Source: Sulfurimonas sp.
GTDB taxonomy: Bacteria > Campylobacterota > Campylobacteria > Campylobacterales > Sulfurimonadaceae
Direction of reading: 5' to 3'
Assembly: GCA_027448805.1 (NCBI GenBank)
Contig: DAIDMU010000004.1
Span: 1-47,748, forward strand
DNA length: 47,748 nucleotides
Below are positions 33,047-41,999 of the stretch, piece after piece; positions within the stretch are counted from its first letter, which is position 1; each line of letters opens with the position of its first letter. The notes beneath the pieces are model-generated. The model was not told the DNA's origin, did not search any database, and was given only the letters and a program-made list of their open reading frames with translations. Made by a program: the position numbers and the translations under genes.

Positions 33047-33707
33047 ACACCTTTTGCATTTTAATTCGTAAATCGCTTAGCCAATTCTCATCGTTTTTGT
33101 CTGCAATGAATGACTCCATAAAAATTACGGTGATTTTACCAGGTTTGTAGTAGAAATTCTTCATATTGTAATATTTTGATGTCTGCATAAGCACTATCGG
33201 CTGAACGCAAAGCTTGTTAGTATCCGCTACTATTTTTGCACCGGATTTAAAAGGGAGCATAACATTTTTTGTAGAGCGGGTTCCTTCTGGAAACATAGTT
33301 ATAACTCTGTTTGTTTTAAGTACATGCTTGACATCTTTTAGAAGTTTTATAAGCGATGTTTTGCTCTCTCTCTCAACTGCAATATCTTGCGGCAACTTAA
33401 GAGCCAAGCCAAAAAAAGGCATGTCAAAAAGCTCTTTTTTTGCAACCCACGCAAGGTCCCTCTTTGTAATTGTCTCCATAATCGCTATATCTAAATCACT
33501 TTGATGATTTAGCAGAAACATCTGCGCGTTTGGGTCCTCATTTCCTTTAATTTCAACTCTGAAAAATATAGTAAGTCTGATTAGCCAAGCAGAAAATTTT
33601 CTGCAGTAGGGTCTGGGAAAAAGATAAAAAGTTAAAATCATAAAGGCGAGAGATGTAACAATTATTATAGTTGCAAAGAGCCAACTAATTTGAGCAAATA
33701 TTTTCAT
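33009..33707 (-). CDS. plsC: 1-acyl-sn-glycerol-3-phosphate acyltransferase
   Basis: Adds the second acyl chain to lysophosphatidic acid at the inner membrane. The 232-residue protein has an N-terminal helix (about 8-30), the catalytic NHQSDLDIA (HX4D), the AWVAKKELFDMPFFG acceptor region and FPEGTRS. Overlaps the upstream SH3 gene by 23 bases and crcB downstream, so translation is coupled. Confidence 0.93.
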   Translation of the reverse strand: MKIFAQISWLFATIIIVTSLAFMILTFYLFPRPYCRKFSAWLIRLTIFFRVEIKGNEDPNAQMFLLNHQSDLDIAIMETITKRDLAWVAKKELFDMPFFGLALKLPQDIAVERESKTSLIKLLKDVKHVLKTNRVITMFPEGTRSTKNVMLPFKSGAKIVADTNKLCVQPIVLMQTSKYYNMKNFYYKPGKITVIFMESFIADKNDENWLSDLRIKMQKVYDDELANNPSHR

Positions 33708-34836
33708 TTTTTACCCAGCCTATTTTATTATCTTTTAATTGTACTTTTACCCACCCTTTTATTTCATACTCTTTTTGCAAGTTGTATTGGCTTGAAGTTG
33801 TCTCAAATATCGTTCCGTTTGCAACAGGAAGCAGATATATTCCGGCCCCTTCTTTTATACATATCTCTTTAGAGGGAGTTCCAGTATATAGAACATATAT
33901 AAGAGGAACAATTATGAAAGTCAGGTAGATATATTTTTTTCTCCACAAAATTATTAAAAAAGCAATAATGGCTACAATTGAAGCGATACCCATTTTTAGC
34001 ATCTCATGAGATTGGTCCTTTGGCTTAAGATCACTCTGCGTTGTAACACTGTCATCATTTACTACAATAGGTATTGCTACTTGTATAAATCTATTCTTTA
34101 CCAGATTAAAGTATGAGAATTCTAAAGTTTCCACTCCTTTATCTATTATCGCATAGTATGTAATTTTAGAGTTCAGGTAGGAGTCTGAGACAGATTCTAT
34201 GCCCTGTTTAAAGACGCCGTTTAATTTTAAAGCGGAAATATTAGAGTTTGTTGCCGCTGCTACAAATACGACTATGTTGTATGTGGCATCGTAGCTTGTT
34301 GTTTTGTACTCGACTATCTCAAATGAGTCTGCTATTATTTTTGAAAAATCACTTTTAGGGTTAAGCGAGATAACGTTTAAATTTTCACCCATGAGGGTTG
34401 TGTTTTCATATCGTTTATTATTGTAATCAAGAAGAGTGGCTTTAAAATCCGGAAGTTTGATGCTATCTGAAGTAGCTAAAAAGTAAAAAGTTTCATAATA
34501 ATTATTTGAATCTATCTTTCTTGATGGAAAATCGCTTAGCAGTTTTAAACCTTCTGAGTTTGTCAATTCGTATGTGATATCGACAAAATCTTTTACAGTA
34601 GAGACTGCTTTTATGGTAACTTTAAATATCTCACCCTTTAAGACTCTTTGCGGAATATTTTCGTAGCTTAAATATATTACTTTCTCAAGAGCACTGCTCT
34701 TCTCCCCAGCACTGCTATCATCATAAGGTATCGCTTCTGCCGCAGCGGCAGAGTTGTTTACATCCTGTCCTGTATCATCTATATTTGCAAATATTGCACT
34801 ATAAAGAAACAGCCATAGTAATAGTAATCTAATCAC
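33685..34836 (-). CDS. membrane-anchored periplasmic protein with C-terminal SH3-like domain
   Basis: 383 residues. A signal peptide (1-18) is followed by a low-complexity Ala/Ser stretch, a periplasmic beta-rich region (about 55-270, with RVLKGEIFKVTIKAVSTVKD, faintly like BatD-type Ig folds), two helices (about 275-320), and a C-terminal GAGIYLLPVANGTIFETTSS with GWVKVQLKDNKIGWVKNENIC, a bacterial SH3 pattern. I recall a periplasmic protein at the same place in Campylobacter (between purQ and plsC). Function unknown; SH3 domains of this kind often bind peptidoglycan. Overlaps purQ by 4 bases. Confidence 0.75.
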   Translation of the reverse strand: MIRLLLLWLFLYSAIFANIDDTGQDVNNSAAAAEAIPYDDSSAGEKSSALEKVIYLSYENIPQRVLKGEIFKVTIKAVSTVKDFVDITYELTNSEGLKLLSDFPSRKIDSNNYYETFYFLATSDSIKLPDFKATLLDYNNKRYENTTLMGENLNVISLNPKSDFSKIIADSFEIVEYKTTSYDATYNIVVFVAAATNSNISALKLNGVFKQGIESVSDSYLNSKITYYAIIDKGVETLEFSYFNLVKNRFIQVAIPIVVNDDSVTTQSDLKPKDQSHEMLKMGIASIVAIIAFLIILWRKKYIYLTFIIVPLIYVLYTGTPSKEICIKEGAGIYLLPVANGTIFETTSSQYNLQKEYEIKGWVKVQLKDNKIGWVKNENICSN

Positions 34837-35507
34837 GCTTCTAAAAATCCTTGCAGCATTTTTATGCCGTCATCGCTTCCAAGAATTTTCTCCATTGCTC
34901 TCTCAGGGTGAGGCATAAGTCCAAAAACATTCTTCTCTTTGTTGCAAACACCTGCAATCGCGTCAACGCTGCCGTTAGGATTTTTTTCGTTGCCGCTCTC
35001 GTCACAATATTTTAAGAGGATTTGATTGTTGGCATAAAGCTCTTTTAAACCTTTCTCGTCTATGTAGTAGTTTCCGTCATGGTGAGCGATAGGAACATTT
35101 ACAACATCGCCGTTGTTAAGTTTTTCTAAAAATATGTTGTCATTGTTTATAACTTTTAGATTGTGATGTTTTGAAAGAAAGTGCAGGCTCTCGTTTCTCT
35201 TAAGCGCACCGGGAAGAAGACCGGCTTCTGTCAATACCTGAAAACCGTTGCATATCCCTAGAACTTTTCCGCCGTTGTTTGCATATTTTGTCACCGCTTT
35301 CATAACAGGGCTGAATTTTGCGATAGCACCGCTTCTTAGGTAATCTCCGTAGCTAAAACCGCCTGCTACAACAAGCAGGTCAGTGTCGGAAGGAACACTC
35401 TCTGATTTATGCCATAATATTTCAGTTTCGGCACCTAAAGATTTAAAAGCATTTTGTGTATCATATTCGCAGTTGGTACCAGGGAACTGTAAGATTGTTA
35501 CTTTCAT
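34833..35507 (-). CDS. purQ: phosphoribosylformylglycinamidine synthase subunit PurQ
   Basis: Glutaminase subunit of FGAM synthase in purine synthesis. The 224-residue class I amidotransferase has FPGTNCEYDT, GGFSYGDYLRSGAIA, the catalytic Cys in LGICNGFQVLTEAGLLPG and the His/Glu pair in MPHPERAME. It works with PurS (adjacent) and PurL (not in this window). ATGA overlap with purS. Confidence 0.95.
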   Translation of the reverse strand: MKVTILQFPGTNCEYDTQNAFKSLGAETEILWHKSESVPSDTDLLVVAGGFSYGDYLRSGAIAKFSPVMKAVTKYANNGGKVLGICNGFQVLTEAGLLPGALKRNESLHFLSKHHNLKVINNDNIFLEKLNNGDVVNVPIAHHDGNYYIDEKGLKELYANNQILLKYCDESGNEKNPNGSVDAIAGVCNKEKNVFGLMPHPERAMEKILGSDDGIKMLQGFLEA

Positions 35508-35749
35508 TTTACCAGCTCAATCGTATAATCTTCGATTACCGTATTTGCAAGAAGCTCCTCACACATTTTTGTAACGTCAGCCATTGCTTTTTTTTCATCT
35601 TTTTCATCAAGAGAAAATATTATCTGTTTTCCGACGCGGACATTGCTGACATTACTAAAGTGTAAAGACTCAAGTGCATGATGCACCGCCTTGCCTTGAG
35701 AGTCTAAAACACCGGCTTTTAAAAATACATTTACTACTGCTTTCATCAT
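35504..35749 (-). CDS. purS: phosphoribosylformylglycinamidine synthase subunit PurS
   Basis: Small structural subunit that links PurQ and PurL. The 81-residue protein has KAVVNVFLKAGVLDSQGKAVHHALESL and a NVRVGKQIIFSLDE strand, the normal PurS pattern and length. One base overlaps purC upstream. Confidence 0.93.
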   Translation of the reverse strand: MMKAVVNVFLKAGVLDSQGKAVHHALESLHFSNVSNVRVGKQIIFSLDEKDEKKAMADVTKMCEELLANTVIEDYTIELVK

Positions 35750-36462
35750 TACTTCCCTAAAATTCTATTTAAAACTTGCTCGTAAGCCACTGTCAAACCG
35801 CCTAAACCTTGGCGAAATCTGTCTTTATCCATTTTTTCTCCGCTTGCCATGTCCCAAAAACGGCAATTGTCTGGGCTAATCTCATCTATTAGGATAATAT
35901 TTCCGCTGCTGTCTTTTCCGAATTCAAGTTTGAAGTCAACCAGATTAAGACCTTTGTCTGCAAAATATGGTTTTAGGATATCATTAATCTGTCTTGCCAT
36001 GCGGCGAAGTTTGTCAAGCTCATCTTGAAAATCAACAAGTCCCAAAATAAGAGCATGCTGGTCGTTTAGTTTCGGGTCACCCAAAGCGTCGTTTTTATAA
36101 TCAAACTCAACAAGAGTAAACGGTAAAACCGTTCCATCTTTTATGCCAAGATTTTTGCTCAGGCTTCCGGTTGCAATATTGCGTACAATTACTTCAATCA
36201 ATATAACTTTGGTTCTTTTATGCAACATGTTATTGTCATCTAGCATCTTAACAAAATGCGTCTGGATGCCGTTTGCTTCTAAAAGTTTAAAAAGCTCTGT
36301 TGAAATTTTGTTGTTAAGAGCGCCTTTTCCCGCCTCGCTAGATTTCTTTGCTCCATTAAATGCAGTCAAGTCATCCTTAAACTCTGAGATAAGCAAATTG
36401 TCATCATCGGTTGAGAAGAGCTTTTTTGCTTTTCCTTCGTAGAGTAATTCTCTTTTTTCCAT
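35749..36462 (-). CDS. purC: SAICAR synthetase
   Basis: Joins aspartate to CAIR in purine synthesis. The 237-residue protein has [47 protein letters not shown] and [14 protein letters not shown], the PurC signatures. Three bases after the ctp stop, so it shares the ctp promoter. Confidence 0.96.
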   Translation of the reverse strand: MEKRELLYEGKAKKLFSTDDDNLLISEFKDDLTAFNGAKKSSEAGKGALNNKISTELFKLLEANGIQTHFVKMLDDNNMLHKRTKVILIEVIVRNIATGSLSKNLGIKDGTVLPFTLVEFDYKNDALGDPKLNDQHALILGLVDFQDELDKLRRMARQINDILKPYFADKGLNLVDFKLEFGKDSSGNIILIDEISPDNCRFWDMASGEKMDKDRFRQGLGGLTVAYEQVLNRILGK

Positions 36463-36465
36463 CTT

Positions 36466-37794
36466 TTACAGTCCTTTTGTGATAATTAATGCTTTTATGA
36501 TATCGGTACCGACTTTGAGCTGAATATCTTTATTCATCATCTCATCAGATATGATATGTTTTGAATCTTTTTTGCTCTCTTCCTCTACTTCTTGAGTGCC
36601 GTCAACTTTCTCTAGCTCTTCTGTCAAATGTTTCTTTAAATCAGCCTCTTTTAGCGCGTACTCATTTTTATTTGTTTTAACTTCACCAGGGAAAACTTCA
36701 ATATCAGGCTTTACGCCGACAGCTTGGATAGTTCGGCCGCTTGGAAGGTAGTATCTTGCGATAGTCAGTTTAATTGCTTCCTCTTCGGTTATAGGAAGAA
36801 CAACCTGAACGCTCCCTTTCCCGAACGTATTTTGACCTACGATAATCGCTCTTTTATGATCTTGAAGCGAGCCGCTTACAATCTCGCTGGCACTCGCACT
36901 TCCGCCGTTAACCAATACAACCAAAGGCACTCCGGTTATAGTGTTTTCAGGTTTTGCGGAGTAGACCTCGTCGTCGGCTTTGTTTCTGCCTTTTTGAGAA
37001 ACGATGTCGCCTTTGTCAACAAACAGATCTACAAGTCCAACAGCTTGGTCAAGCAGTCCGCCTGGATTATTTCTTAAATCAAGAACAATCCCCTTTGTAG
37101 TTGCTTTTCTTTGTTTGATAGCTTTTGCAACATCGGCTGTAACTTTTTTGTCAAAGCTTGTTACGCGGATATATTGAATATCATTTCCGATAGATTTTGC
37201 GTAAACAGACTCTATTGTGATTACTCCTCTTGTTATACTGATAGGAAGAGGTTTCGTTTCACCCTCTCTAACAATAGTCAACTCAATTTTTGTACCGACT
37301 TTGCCTCTCATAATTGAAACAGCCTCGTCAATAGTCATGCTTAAAGTAGATTTTTCATCTATTTTTAGAATAATATCGCCCGCTTTTATGCCAGCCTTAT
37401 CCGCCGGAGTGCCCTCAATAGGAGCAATTACGGTAAGAGCGCCGTCTTTTACTCCGACAGTGATTCCAAGCCCGCCAAACTCACCGTTTGTCTGAACTTT
37501 TAAATTTTTATAATCTTTTTGTGTTAAATAGTTTGAGTGAGCGTCTAAGTTGCTCATCATACCCTCAAGCGCTTTATCCATAAGCTCTTCAATTGTTACA
37601 TTATCAACATTGTACTGCTCAACAATACTGATGACTTTTGTAAATTTTGCCAGAGCTTCAAGCCTTGATGCCTCCTTATTCTCTTTCTTCTCTGCCTTAT
37701 CCGCAACGGAGGCAAATAGATTTGTAGAAAACAGCAAAGCAATGGCAACTGCTACAGAAGCAAATCCAAGAGTAATTAACTTTTTGTTTTTCAT
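36466..37794 (-). CDS. ctp: carboxyl-terminal processing protease (S41, PDZ-containing)
   Basis: Periplasmic serine protease that trims or degrades envelope proteins. The 442-residue protein has a signal/anchor (about 8-30), an N-terminal helical region, a PDZ domain (about 95-180 with GGLGITVGVKDGALTVI), and the S41 core with LDLRNNPGGLLDQAVG, the Ser in VNGGSASASEIV and the Lys in FGKGSVQ. The C-terminal tail is acidic and lysine-rich. First gene of the seven-gene minus-strand operon, unusual in leading purine genes. Confidence 0.93.
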   Translation of the reverse strand: MKNKKLITLGFASVAVAIALLFSTNLFASVADKAEKKENKEASRLEALAKFTKVISIVEQYNVDNVTIEELMDKALEGMMSNLDAHSNYLTQKDYKNLKVQTNGEFGGLGITVGVKDGALTVIAPIEGTPADKAGIKAGDIILKIDEKSTLSMTIDEAVSIMRGKVGTKIELTIVREGETKPLPISITRGVITIESVYAKSIGNDIQYIRVTSFDKKVTADVAKAIKQRKATTKGIVLDLRNNPGGLLDQAVGLVDLFVDKGDIVSQKGRNKADDEVYSAKPENTITGVPLVVLVNGGSASASEIVSGSLQDHKRAIIVGQNTFGKGSVQVVLPITEEEAIKLTIARYYLPSGRTIQAVGVKPDIEVFPGEVKTNKNEYALKEADLKKHLTEELEKVDGTQEVEEESKKDSKHIISDEMMNKDIQLKVGTDIIKALIITKGL

Positions 37795-37822
37795 TATTTA
37801 TCCTATCTGAATTAAAAAGGCT

Positions 37823-37828
37823 ATTATA
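37823..37828 (-). promoter_or_regulatory. -10 box for the ctp-purCSQ-plsC-crcB operon
   Basis: Minus strand reads ACTATAATAGCC, TATAAT 28 bases before the ctp ATG. All seven downstream genes are within 3 bases of each other or overlap, so this may drive the whole unit. Confidence 0.5.
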
Positions 37829-37909
37829 GTAAAAAATAGTAAAAAGCTGTTTAAATGGCAATTCGAATTGATTATTGATTCGTGGTAGTTTTTATTTAAA
37901 TTATTTTAA

Positions 37910-37915
37910 TATAAT
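37910..37915 (+). promoter_or_regulatory. -10 box for the hemerythrin operon
   Basis: TTAATATAATACG: TATAAT 30 bases before the hemerythrin ATG, in the 151-bp divergent gap with ctp. I see no clear operator there. Confidence 0.5.
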
Positions 37916-37945
37916 ACGAAAATTTTAAAAATCAGGGTATAAATT

Positions 37946-38386
37946 ATGAGTACTATAAAAGGGTATTTAACTGCAGATCATAGCCGTTGCGATGAGCTTT
38001 TTGCAAATATGGAAGATGCGGTGGCAAAATCAATAGAGAGTGCAAAAGAGGCATATGAGGAGTTTGCAAAGTCGACTGAGAGACATTTCCAAATGGAAGA
38101 GCGTGTTATGTTTTTAGAGTTTGAGCAAAAAACAGGGATGACGCAGGGTCCAACAGCAATGATGAGACATGAGCATGTTCAGATGAGAAACTTAATAGCC
38201 GAGATGGGCAAGGCAATAGAGGCTAAGGACAAAGATAAATTTTTCGGCAACAGCGAAACGCTTATGATTTTAATGCAGCAGCACAACATGAAAGAGGAGC
38301 AGATGCTCTACACTATGGCTCAACAGCATCTAAGTGCAGAATCTGACCGTATTGTGGATATGATGCAGTCGATGATTGTTCAGTAG
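37946..38386 (+). CDS. hemerythrin-like HHE domain protein
   Basis: A 146-residue four-helix bundle predicted to hold a di-iron site. Ligand candidates are His12, His47 with Glu51 (RHFQMEE), His75/His77 (MRHEHVQM) and His113 with Glu117 (QHNMKEEQ), matching the HHE pattern. Soluble, cytoplasmic, no extra domains. Possible roles known for the family are O2 or NO binding, iron storage and di-iron repair. It stands 14 bases upstream of the 12-helix membrane protein, suggesting a shared task. Confidence 0.85.
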   Translation: MSTIKGYLTADHSRCDELFANMEDAVAKSIESAKEAYEEFAKSTERHFQMEERVMFLEFEQKTGMTQGPTAMMRHEHVQMRNLIAEMGKAIEAKDKDKFFGNSETLMILMQQHNMKEEQMLYTMAQQHLSAESDRIVDMMQSMIVQ

Positions 38387-38400
38387 AGGGAAAGGCAGAT

Positions 38401-39699
38401 ATGGATTTCGACGGACTTTCGGTTGACCAAGCGCCGCCCATATCAGCGCCGCTTAGATTTTTTTTAACAGCGCCTCTTTTTGCTGTTTTGGCCGGAGTTT
38501 TAATCCTTTTAAGCGATGCGCAGACACTCTCTAGCCGCTTTTCTCCAGATTCGATAGCAATTACGCATGCAGTCACCATCGGTTTTTTAAGCTTTGTAAT
38601 GCTCGGAGCGCTTACCCAGATGCTGCCGGTTTTAGCCGGGGTAAAAATTGCCAAAGTGGATATGGTTGCCAAGATATCACACTTTTTTTTACTTTTTGGC
38701 ACTCTTTTTATGATTTTTGGCTTGCAAAATGATTTCTCAAAACTTATCTTAAGCGCATCACTCTTTTTAGGCATTGGGTTTTTGGCAATTATAATTTCGA
38801 TGCTATCGGGGCTTAAAACAGTTACAAATATAACTCCAAGCGTAAAGGCGATGATTACGAGTTTGCTCTTTGCGCTCATCATAGTTTTACTTGGAATGCA
38901 CTTGTTGGCGTCACACGGCACGGGCAAATTTTCAGAGTTGCATGTAATGCTTGCAAATATTCATAGCGTTTGGGCCATTTTTGGCTTTGCCGGTATTTTA
39001 ATCATAGGTGTTGCTTTTCATATACTGCCTATGTTTTATGTAGCGCCGAGATTTAAAAAGTTTTGTAAACAAAAGGTTGTTTGGCTTATAAGTACAGGAC
39101 TCTTTTTATGGCTAGTTTTAAACTTATATTTTGAATCTTACAGTGTAGTGGCGAAAATATGGGTTGCTATCTTCTTCTGGGCATTTGCAACAACAGTCTA
39201 TTTAAAACTAAATGCCCGCCGCCGCCCAATCAGTGACGTAACTGTCTGGTACTGGAGAAGTGCGGCAATTTTTATGACATTCGGTGCATTTACATGGGCG
39301 ATAAATGATTTTTACGACGCCAAATATATCGTAGTCGTCTCCATACTAATCGGCGGCGGATTTATCTTCTCGATTATGTCGGGAATGTTATATAAAATAG
39401 TTCCGTTTTTGGTCTGGTTTCACCTCAATGCCAAGGGATATATGAGCATCCCGACAATGAATGATATGATTGACAAAAGATTGGCTAAAGCTCAGTTTAT
39501 ACTATTTATAACTTCTCTTTTAGGATTTATAACTTCATTTTTTATCCCTTATCTTTTACCGATTTTTGCGATTACATTTATAGCAAGCATGATAATATTA
39601 GAGTACAATATCGTTATTCCAGTTTTGATTTATGCAAAAATTATCAAAGCTAAACCAGATTTTGACATGAGTATGTTTACAATGAAAGTAGAAAATTAG
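38401..39699 (+). CDS. 12-helix membrane protein with three-fold internal repeat (NnrS / haem-copper-oxidase-like)
   Basis: 432 residues with about twelve hydrophobic helices. The motif GF-x6-G-x6-P occurs three times with the same internal spacing at residues 61-76, 195-210 and 320-335 (GALTQMLP, GVAFHILP, GMLYKIVP endings), so the protein is built of three four-helix units. His56 and His188 lie just before two of them, and His207 lies within the second. That is the layout of haem-copper oxidase subunit I and of NnrS, but the paired copper-site His-His is absent. Function is not known to me. Follows hemerythrin by 14 bases; aroK begins 2 bases after it. Confidence 0.72.
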   Translation: MDFDGLSVDQAPPISAPLRFFLTAPLFAVLAGVLILLSDAQTLSSRFSPDSIAITHAVTIGFLSFVMLGALTQMLPVLAGVKIAKVDMVAKISHFFLLFGTLFMIFGLQNDFSKLILSASLFLGIGFLAIIISMLSGLKTVTNITPSVKAMITSLLFALIIVLLGMHLLASHGTGKFSELHVMLANIHSVWAIFGFAGILIIGVAFHILPMFYVAPRFKKFCKQKVVWLISTGLFLWLVLNLYFESYSVVAKIWVAIFFWAFATTVYLKLNARRRPISDVTVWYWRSAAIFMTFGAFTWAINDFYDAKYIVVVSILIGGGFIFSIMSGMLYKIVPFLVWFHLNAKGYMSIPTMNDMIDKRLAKAQFILFITSLLGFITSFFIPYLLPIFAITFIASMIILEYNIVIPVLIYAKIIKAKPDFDMSMFTMKVEN

Positions 39700-39701
39700 A
39701 A

Positions 39702-40217
39702 GTGAAAAATATTATTTTAGTCGGATTTATGGGCGTAGGCAAGGGCAGTGTGGCTCGTGAAATTATCAAGATATCCGACTACATGTCGATAGACACGGAC
39801 GATCTTATAGAGAGCATGGAGAACAGAACTGTTAAAAAAATATTTGAAGAGAGCGGAGAAGAGTACTTTAGAAATTTAGAGAAAAAAGTCTCTTTATGGC
39901 TGCAAAACAGTGTAACGAATACTCTCATATCAACAGGCGGCGGATTTTATAAGCAGAAAAACTTAAAGGATATCGGGGTTGTTGTTTTTTTAAACTCACC
40001 TTTTGATAAAATACTCAAGCGAATAAAAAGTCATCCAAATGCAGCAAAAAAACTTAAAAAAAGACCGCTGCTAAATGATCTGAAAAAGGCAAAAGAGCTC
40101 TACAAAGAGCGATTGCCACAATATACGGCCGTTGCGGATATTATAATTGATGTAACCGACAAAAGCGCGCTTGAGTGTGCAAAAGAACTTCTATTAAAGG
40201 TAAAAACAGATGCGTAA
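39702..40217 (+). CDS. aroK: shikimate kinase
   Basis: Phosphorylates shikimate on the way to chorismate. The 171-residue protein has the P-loop GFMGVGKGSVAR, SIDTDDLIE (shikimate-binding Asp), FRNLEKKV, ISTGGGFY and the lid region KKRPLLNDL. Length is typical. The P-loop has Gly15 after the Lys where shikimate kinases normally have Ser/Thr, with Ser next. Starts at GTG and overlaps the thioredoxin-like gene by 8 bases. Confidence 0.92.
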   Translation: MKNIILVGFMGVGKGSVAREIIKISDYMSIDTDDLIESMENRTVKKIFEESGEEYFRNLEKKVSLWLQNSVTNTLISTGGGFYKQKNLKDIGVVVFLNSPFDKILKRIKSHPNAAKKLKKRPLLNDLKKAKELYKERLPQYTAVADIIIDVTDKSALECAKELLLKVKTDA

Positions 40218-40626
40218 ATTATTTATATATTTGATACTTGGTGTTATGATTAATCTCTCTGCCGCTGAAATAAAGTGGGAAAAGGATTATCATGAGGGAA
40301 TTAAGAACGCAAGAAAAGTGGTAAAGCCGGTTTTGTTTATCTCGTCTAGCCATAAATGTAAATATTGTGTAATATTAGACAGTACTACACTTAAAGATGC
40401 CAGAGTGACTGAGGAGCTGAATAAAAATTTCGTTTCAATAATCTCATATAGCGATGAAAATGATTTTGTACCGCAAGAGTTATGGCAGCCCGGCACCCCT
40501 GCTATCTGGTTTTTAAAACCAAACGGGGAACCTATGTTTAATCCGCTTATGGGCGCAATGGATGCCGAGAATTTTTTAAAGGCGCTTGCCATTGTAAAAG
40601 AAGAGTTTAGCAAAGGGAAAAAGTAG
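40210..40626 (+). CDS. periplasmic thioredoxin-like protein
   Basis: 138 residues: a signal peptide (1-18, ending SAA), then a thioredoxin fold of the Thioredoxin_7/DUF255 kind with SSSHKCKYCVIL (a CxxC redox centre), ISYSDENDFVPQELW, and PGTPAIWFLKPNGEP containing the cis-proline. Likely a periplasmic disulfide reductase or haem/cytochrome-maturation helper; partner unknown. Three bases before hisD. Confidence 0.8.
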   Translation: MRKLFIYLILGVMINLSAAEIKWEKDYHEGIKNARKVVKPVLFISSSHKCKYCVILDSTTLKDARVTEELNKNFVSIISYSDENDFVPQELWQPGTPAIWFLKPNGEPMFNPLMGAMDAENFLKALAIVKEEFSKGKK

Positions 40627-40629
40627 ATA

Positions 40630-41922
40630 ATGATTTTTACAAATTCAAAAAGCACTGATTTTAAAGTCCAGTTTGATGAGCTTCTAGGACGAGGCAAAAT
40701 GGACATGGCTCATGTAAGTGCTATTGTCGGAAATATTATAGGCGAAATAAGAAGTAATAAAAATCAAGCTTTAAAAGAGCATATAGCAAAGTTTGACAAC
40801 TGGACTCCAAAAAATGATGATGAGCTTAAAATCTCAACTGAATCAATGAGCAGAGCTTATGCCAATCTTGATGAAAAACTTAAATTCGCTCTGCATCTGG
40901 CGTATGACAGAATTAAAGTTTACCATGAGAAGCAAAAGCCCAGGTCTTGGTTTGACGATGAGCCAAACGGGATAATACTAGGGCAGAGAGTTACGCCTGT
41001 TGATAGTGCAGGGCTCTATATTCCTGGAGGCAAGGCCGCTTATCCGTCATCGCTGCTAATGAATGTCATTCCTGCTCAGGTTGCAGGAGTTAAAAAGATA
41101 GTTGTATGTACGCCGACACCAAATAATGAACCAAACGAGCTTCTTCTTGCGGCTTGTCACCTATGCGGAGTGGACGAAGTTTACAAAGTCGGCGGAGCCA
41201 GCGCAATCGCGGCTATGGCTTATGGGACACAGACTGTTCCAAAGGTTGACGTTATTACAGGACCGGGAAATATCTTTGTGGCAACTGCAAAAAAGATGGT
41301 TTTTGGCGATGTAAATATAGATATGATAGCAGGACCGAGCGAAATTGGCATTTTAGCCGACGATAGCGCAAATCCTTCACATATGGCAATCGACATGTTG
41401 TCTCAAGCAGAGCACGATGAGATGGCAAGCTCCATTCTAATCACTCCATCACAGAAGTTGGCTGATGAGGTTAAAATTGAGATTGAAAAATGGTTAAAAA
41501 AGCTTCCAAGAGAAGAGATAGCGAGAAGATCCATCGAGGAACGCGGAGCAATTATAGTAACCGCAGATATGGAAGAAGCGATTACACTGATGAACCAAAT
41601 AGCGCCTGAGCACTTGGAAGTCGCGACTATCTCTCCTTTTGAGCTCCTTCCGCTTATCAAACATGCCGGAGCAATTTTTCTAGGACATAATACGCCCGAG
41701 GCAATCGGCGATTATGTGGCAGGCCCTAACCATACGCTTCCGACAGGCGGAACTGCCAAATTTTACTCTCCTCTTGGGGTTGAAAATTTTATGAAAAAGA
41801 CATCAATTATCTCTTTCAGCCAAAAGGCTATAAACGAGATAGGCGAAGAGTGTGCACTTATAGCAAACATAGAGGGGCTCACCGCACACGAACAGTCGGT
41901 CAGAGTAAGACTTAAAAAATAA
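40630..41922 (+). CDS. hisD: histidinol dehydrogenase
   Basis: NAD- and zinc-dependent enzyme that oxidises histidinol to histidine. The 430-residue protein has GLYIPGGKAAYPSSLLMN, KVGGASAIAAMAYGT, DVITGPGNIFVATAKK, IDMIAGPSEIGILAD, the zinc/catalytic SQAEHDE and NHTLPTGGTAKF. Length is normal. Last gene of the hemerythrin-led run; other his genes are elsewhere except hisC at 15424. Confidence 0.96.
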   Translation: MIFTNSKSTDFKVQFDELLGRGKMDMAHVSAIVGNIIGEIRSNKNQALKEHIAKFDNWTPKNDDELKISTESMSRAYANLDEKLKFALHLAYDRIKVYHEKQKPRSWFDDEPNGIILGQRVTPVDSAGLYIPGGKAAYPSSLLMNVIPAQVAGVKKIVVCTPTPNNEPNELLLAACHLCGVDEVYKVGGASAIAAMAYGTQTVPKVDVITGPGNIFVATAKKMVFGDVNIDMIAGPSEIGILADDSANPSHMAIDMLSQAEHDEMASSILITPSQKLADEVKIEIEKWLKKLPREEIARRSIEERGAIIVTADMEEAITLMNQIAPEHLEVATISPFELLPLIKHAGAIFLGHNTPEAIGDYVAGPNHTLPTGGTAKFYSPLGVENFMKKTSIISFSQKAINEIGEECALIANIEGLTAHEQSVRVRLKK

Positions 41923-41999
41923 AACTAGTTTTTGCTTTATAAGAAACGATAAAAATTTATATGTAAAATGCCCTTATATTTTAATATAAAGGCGTTATC

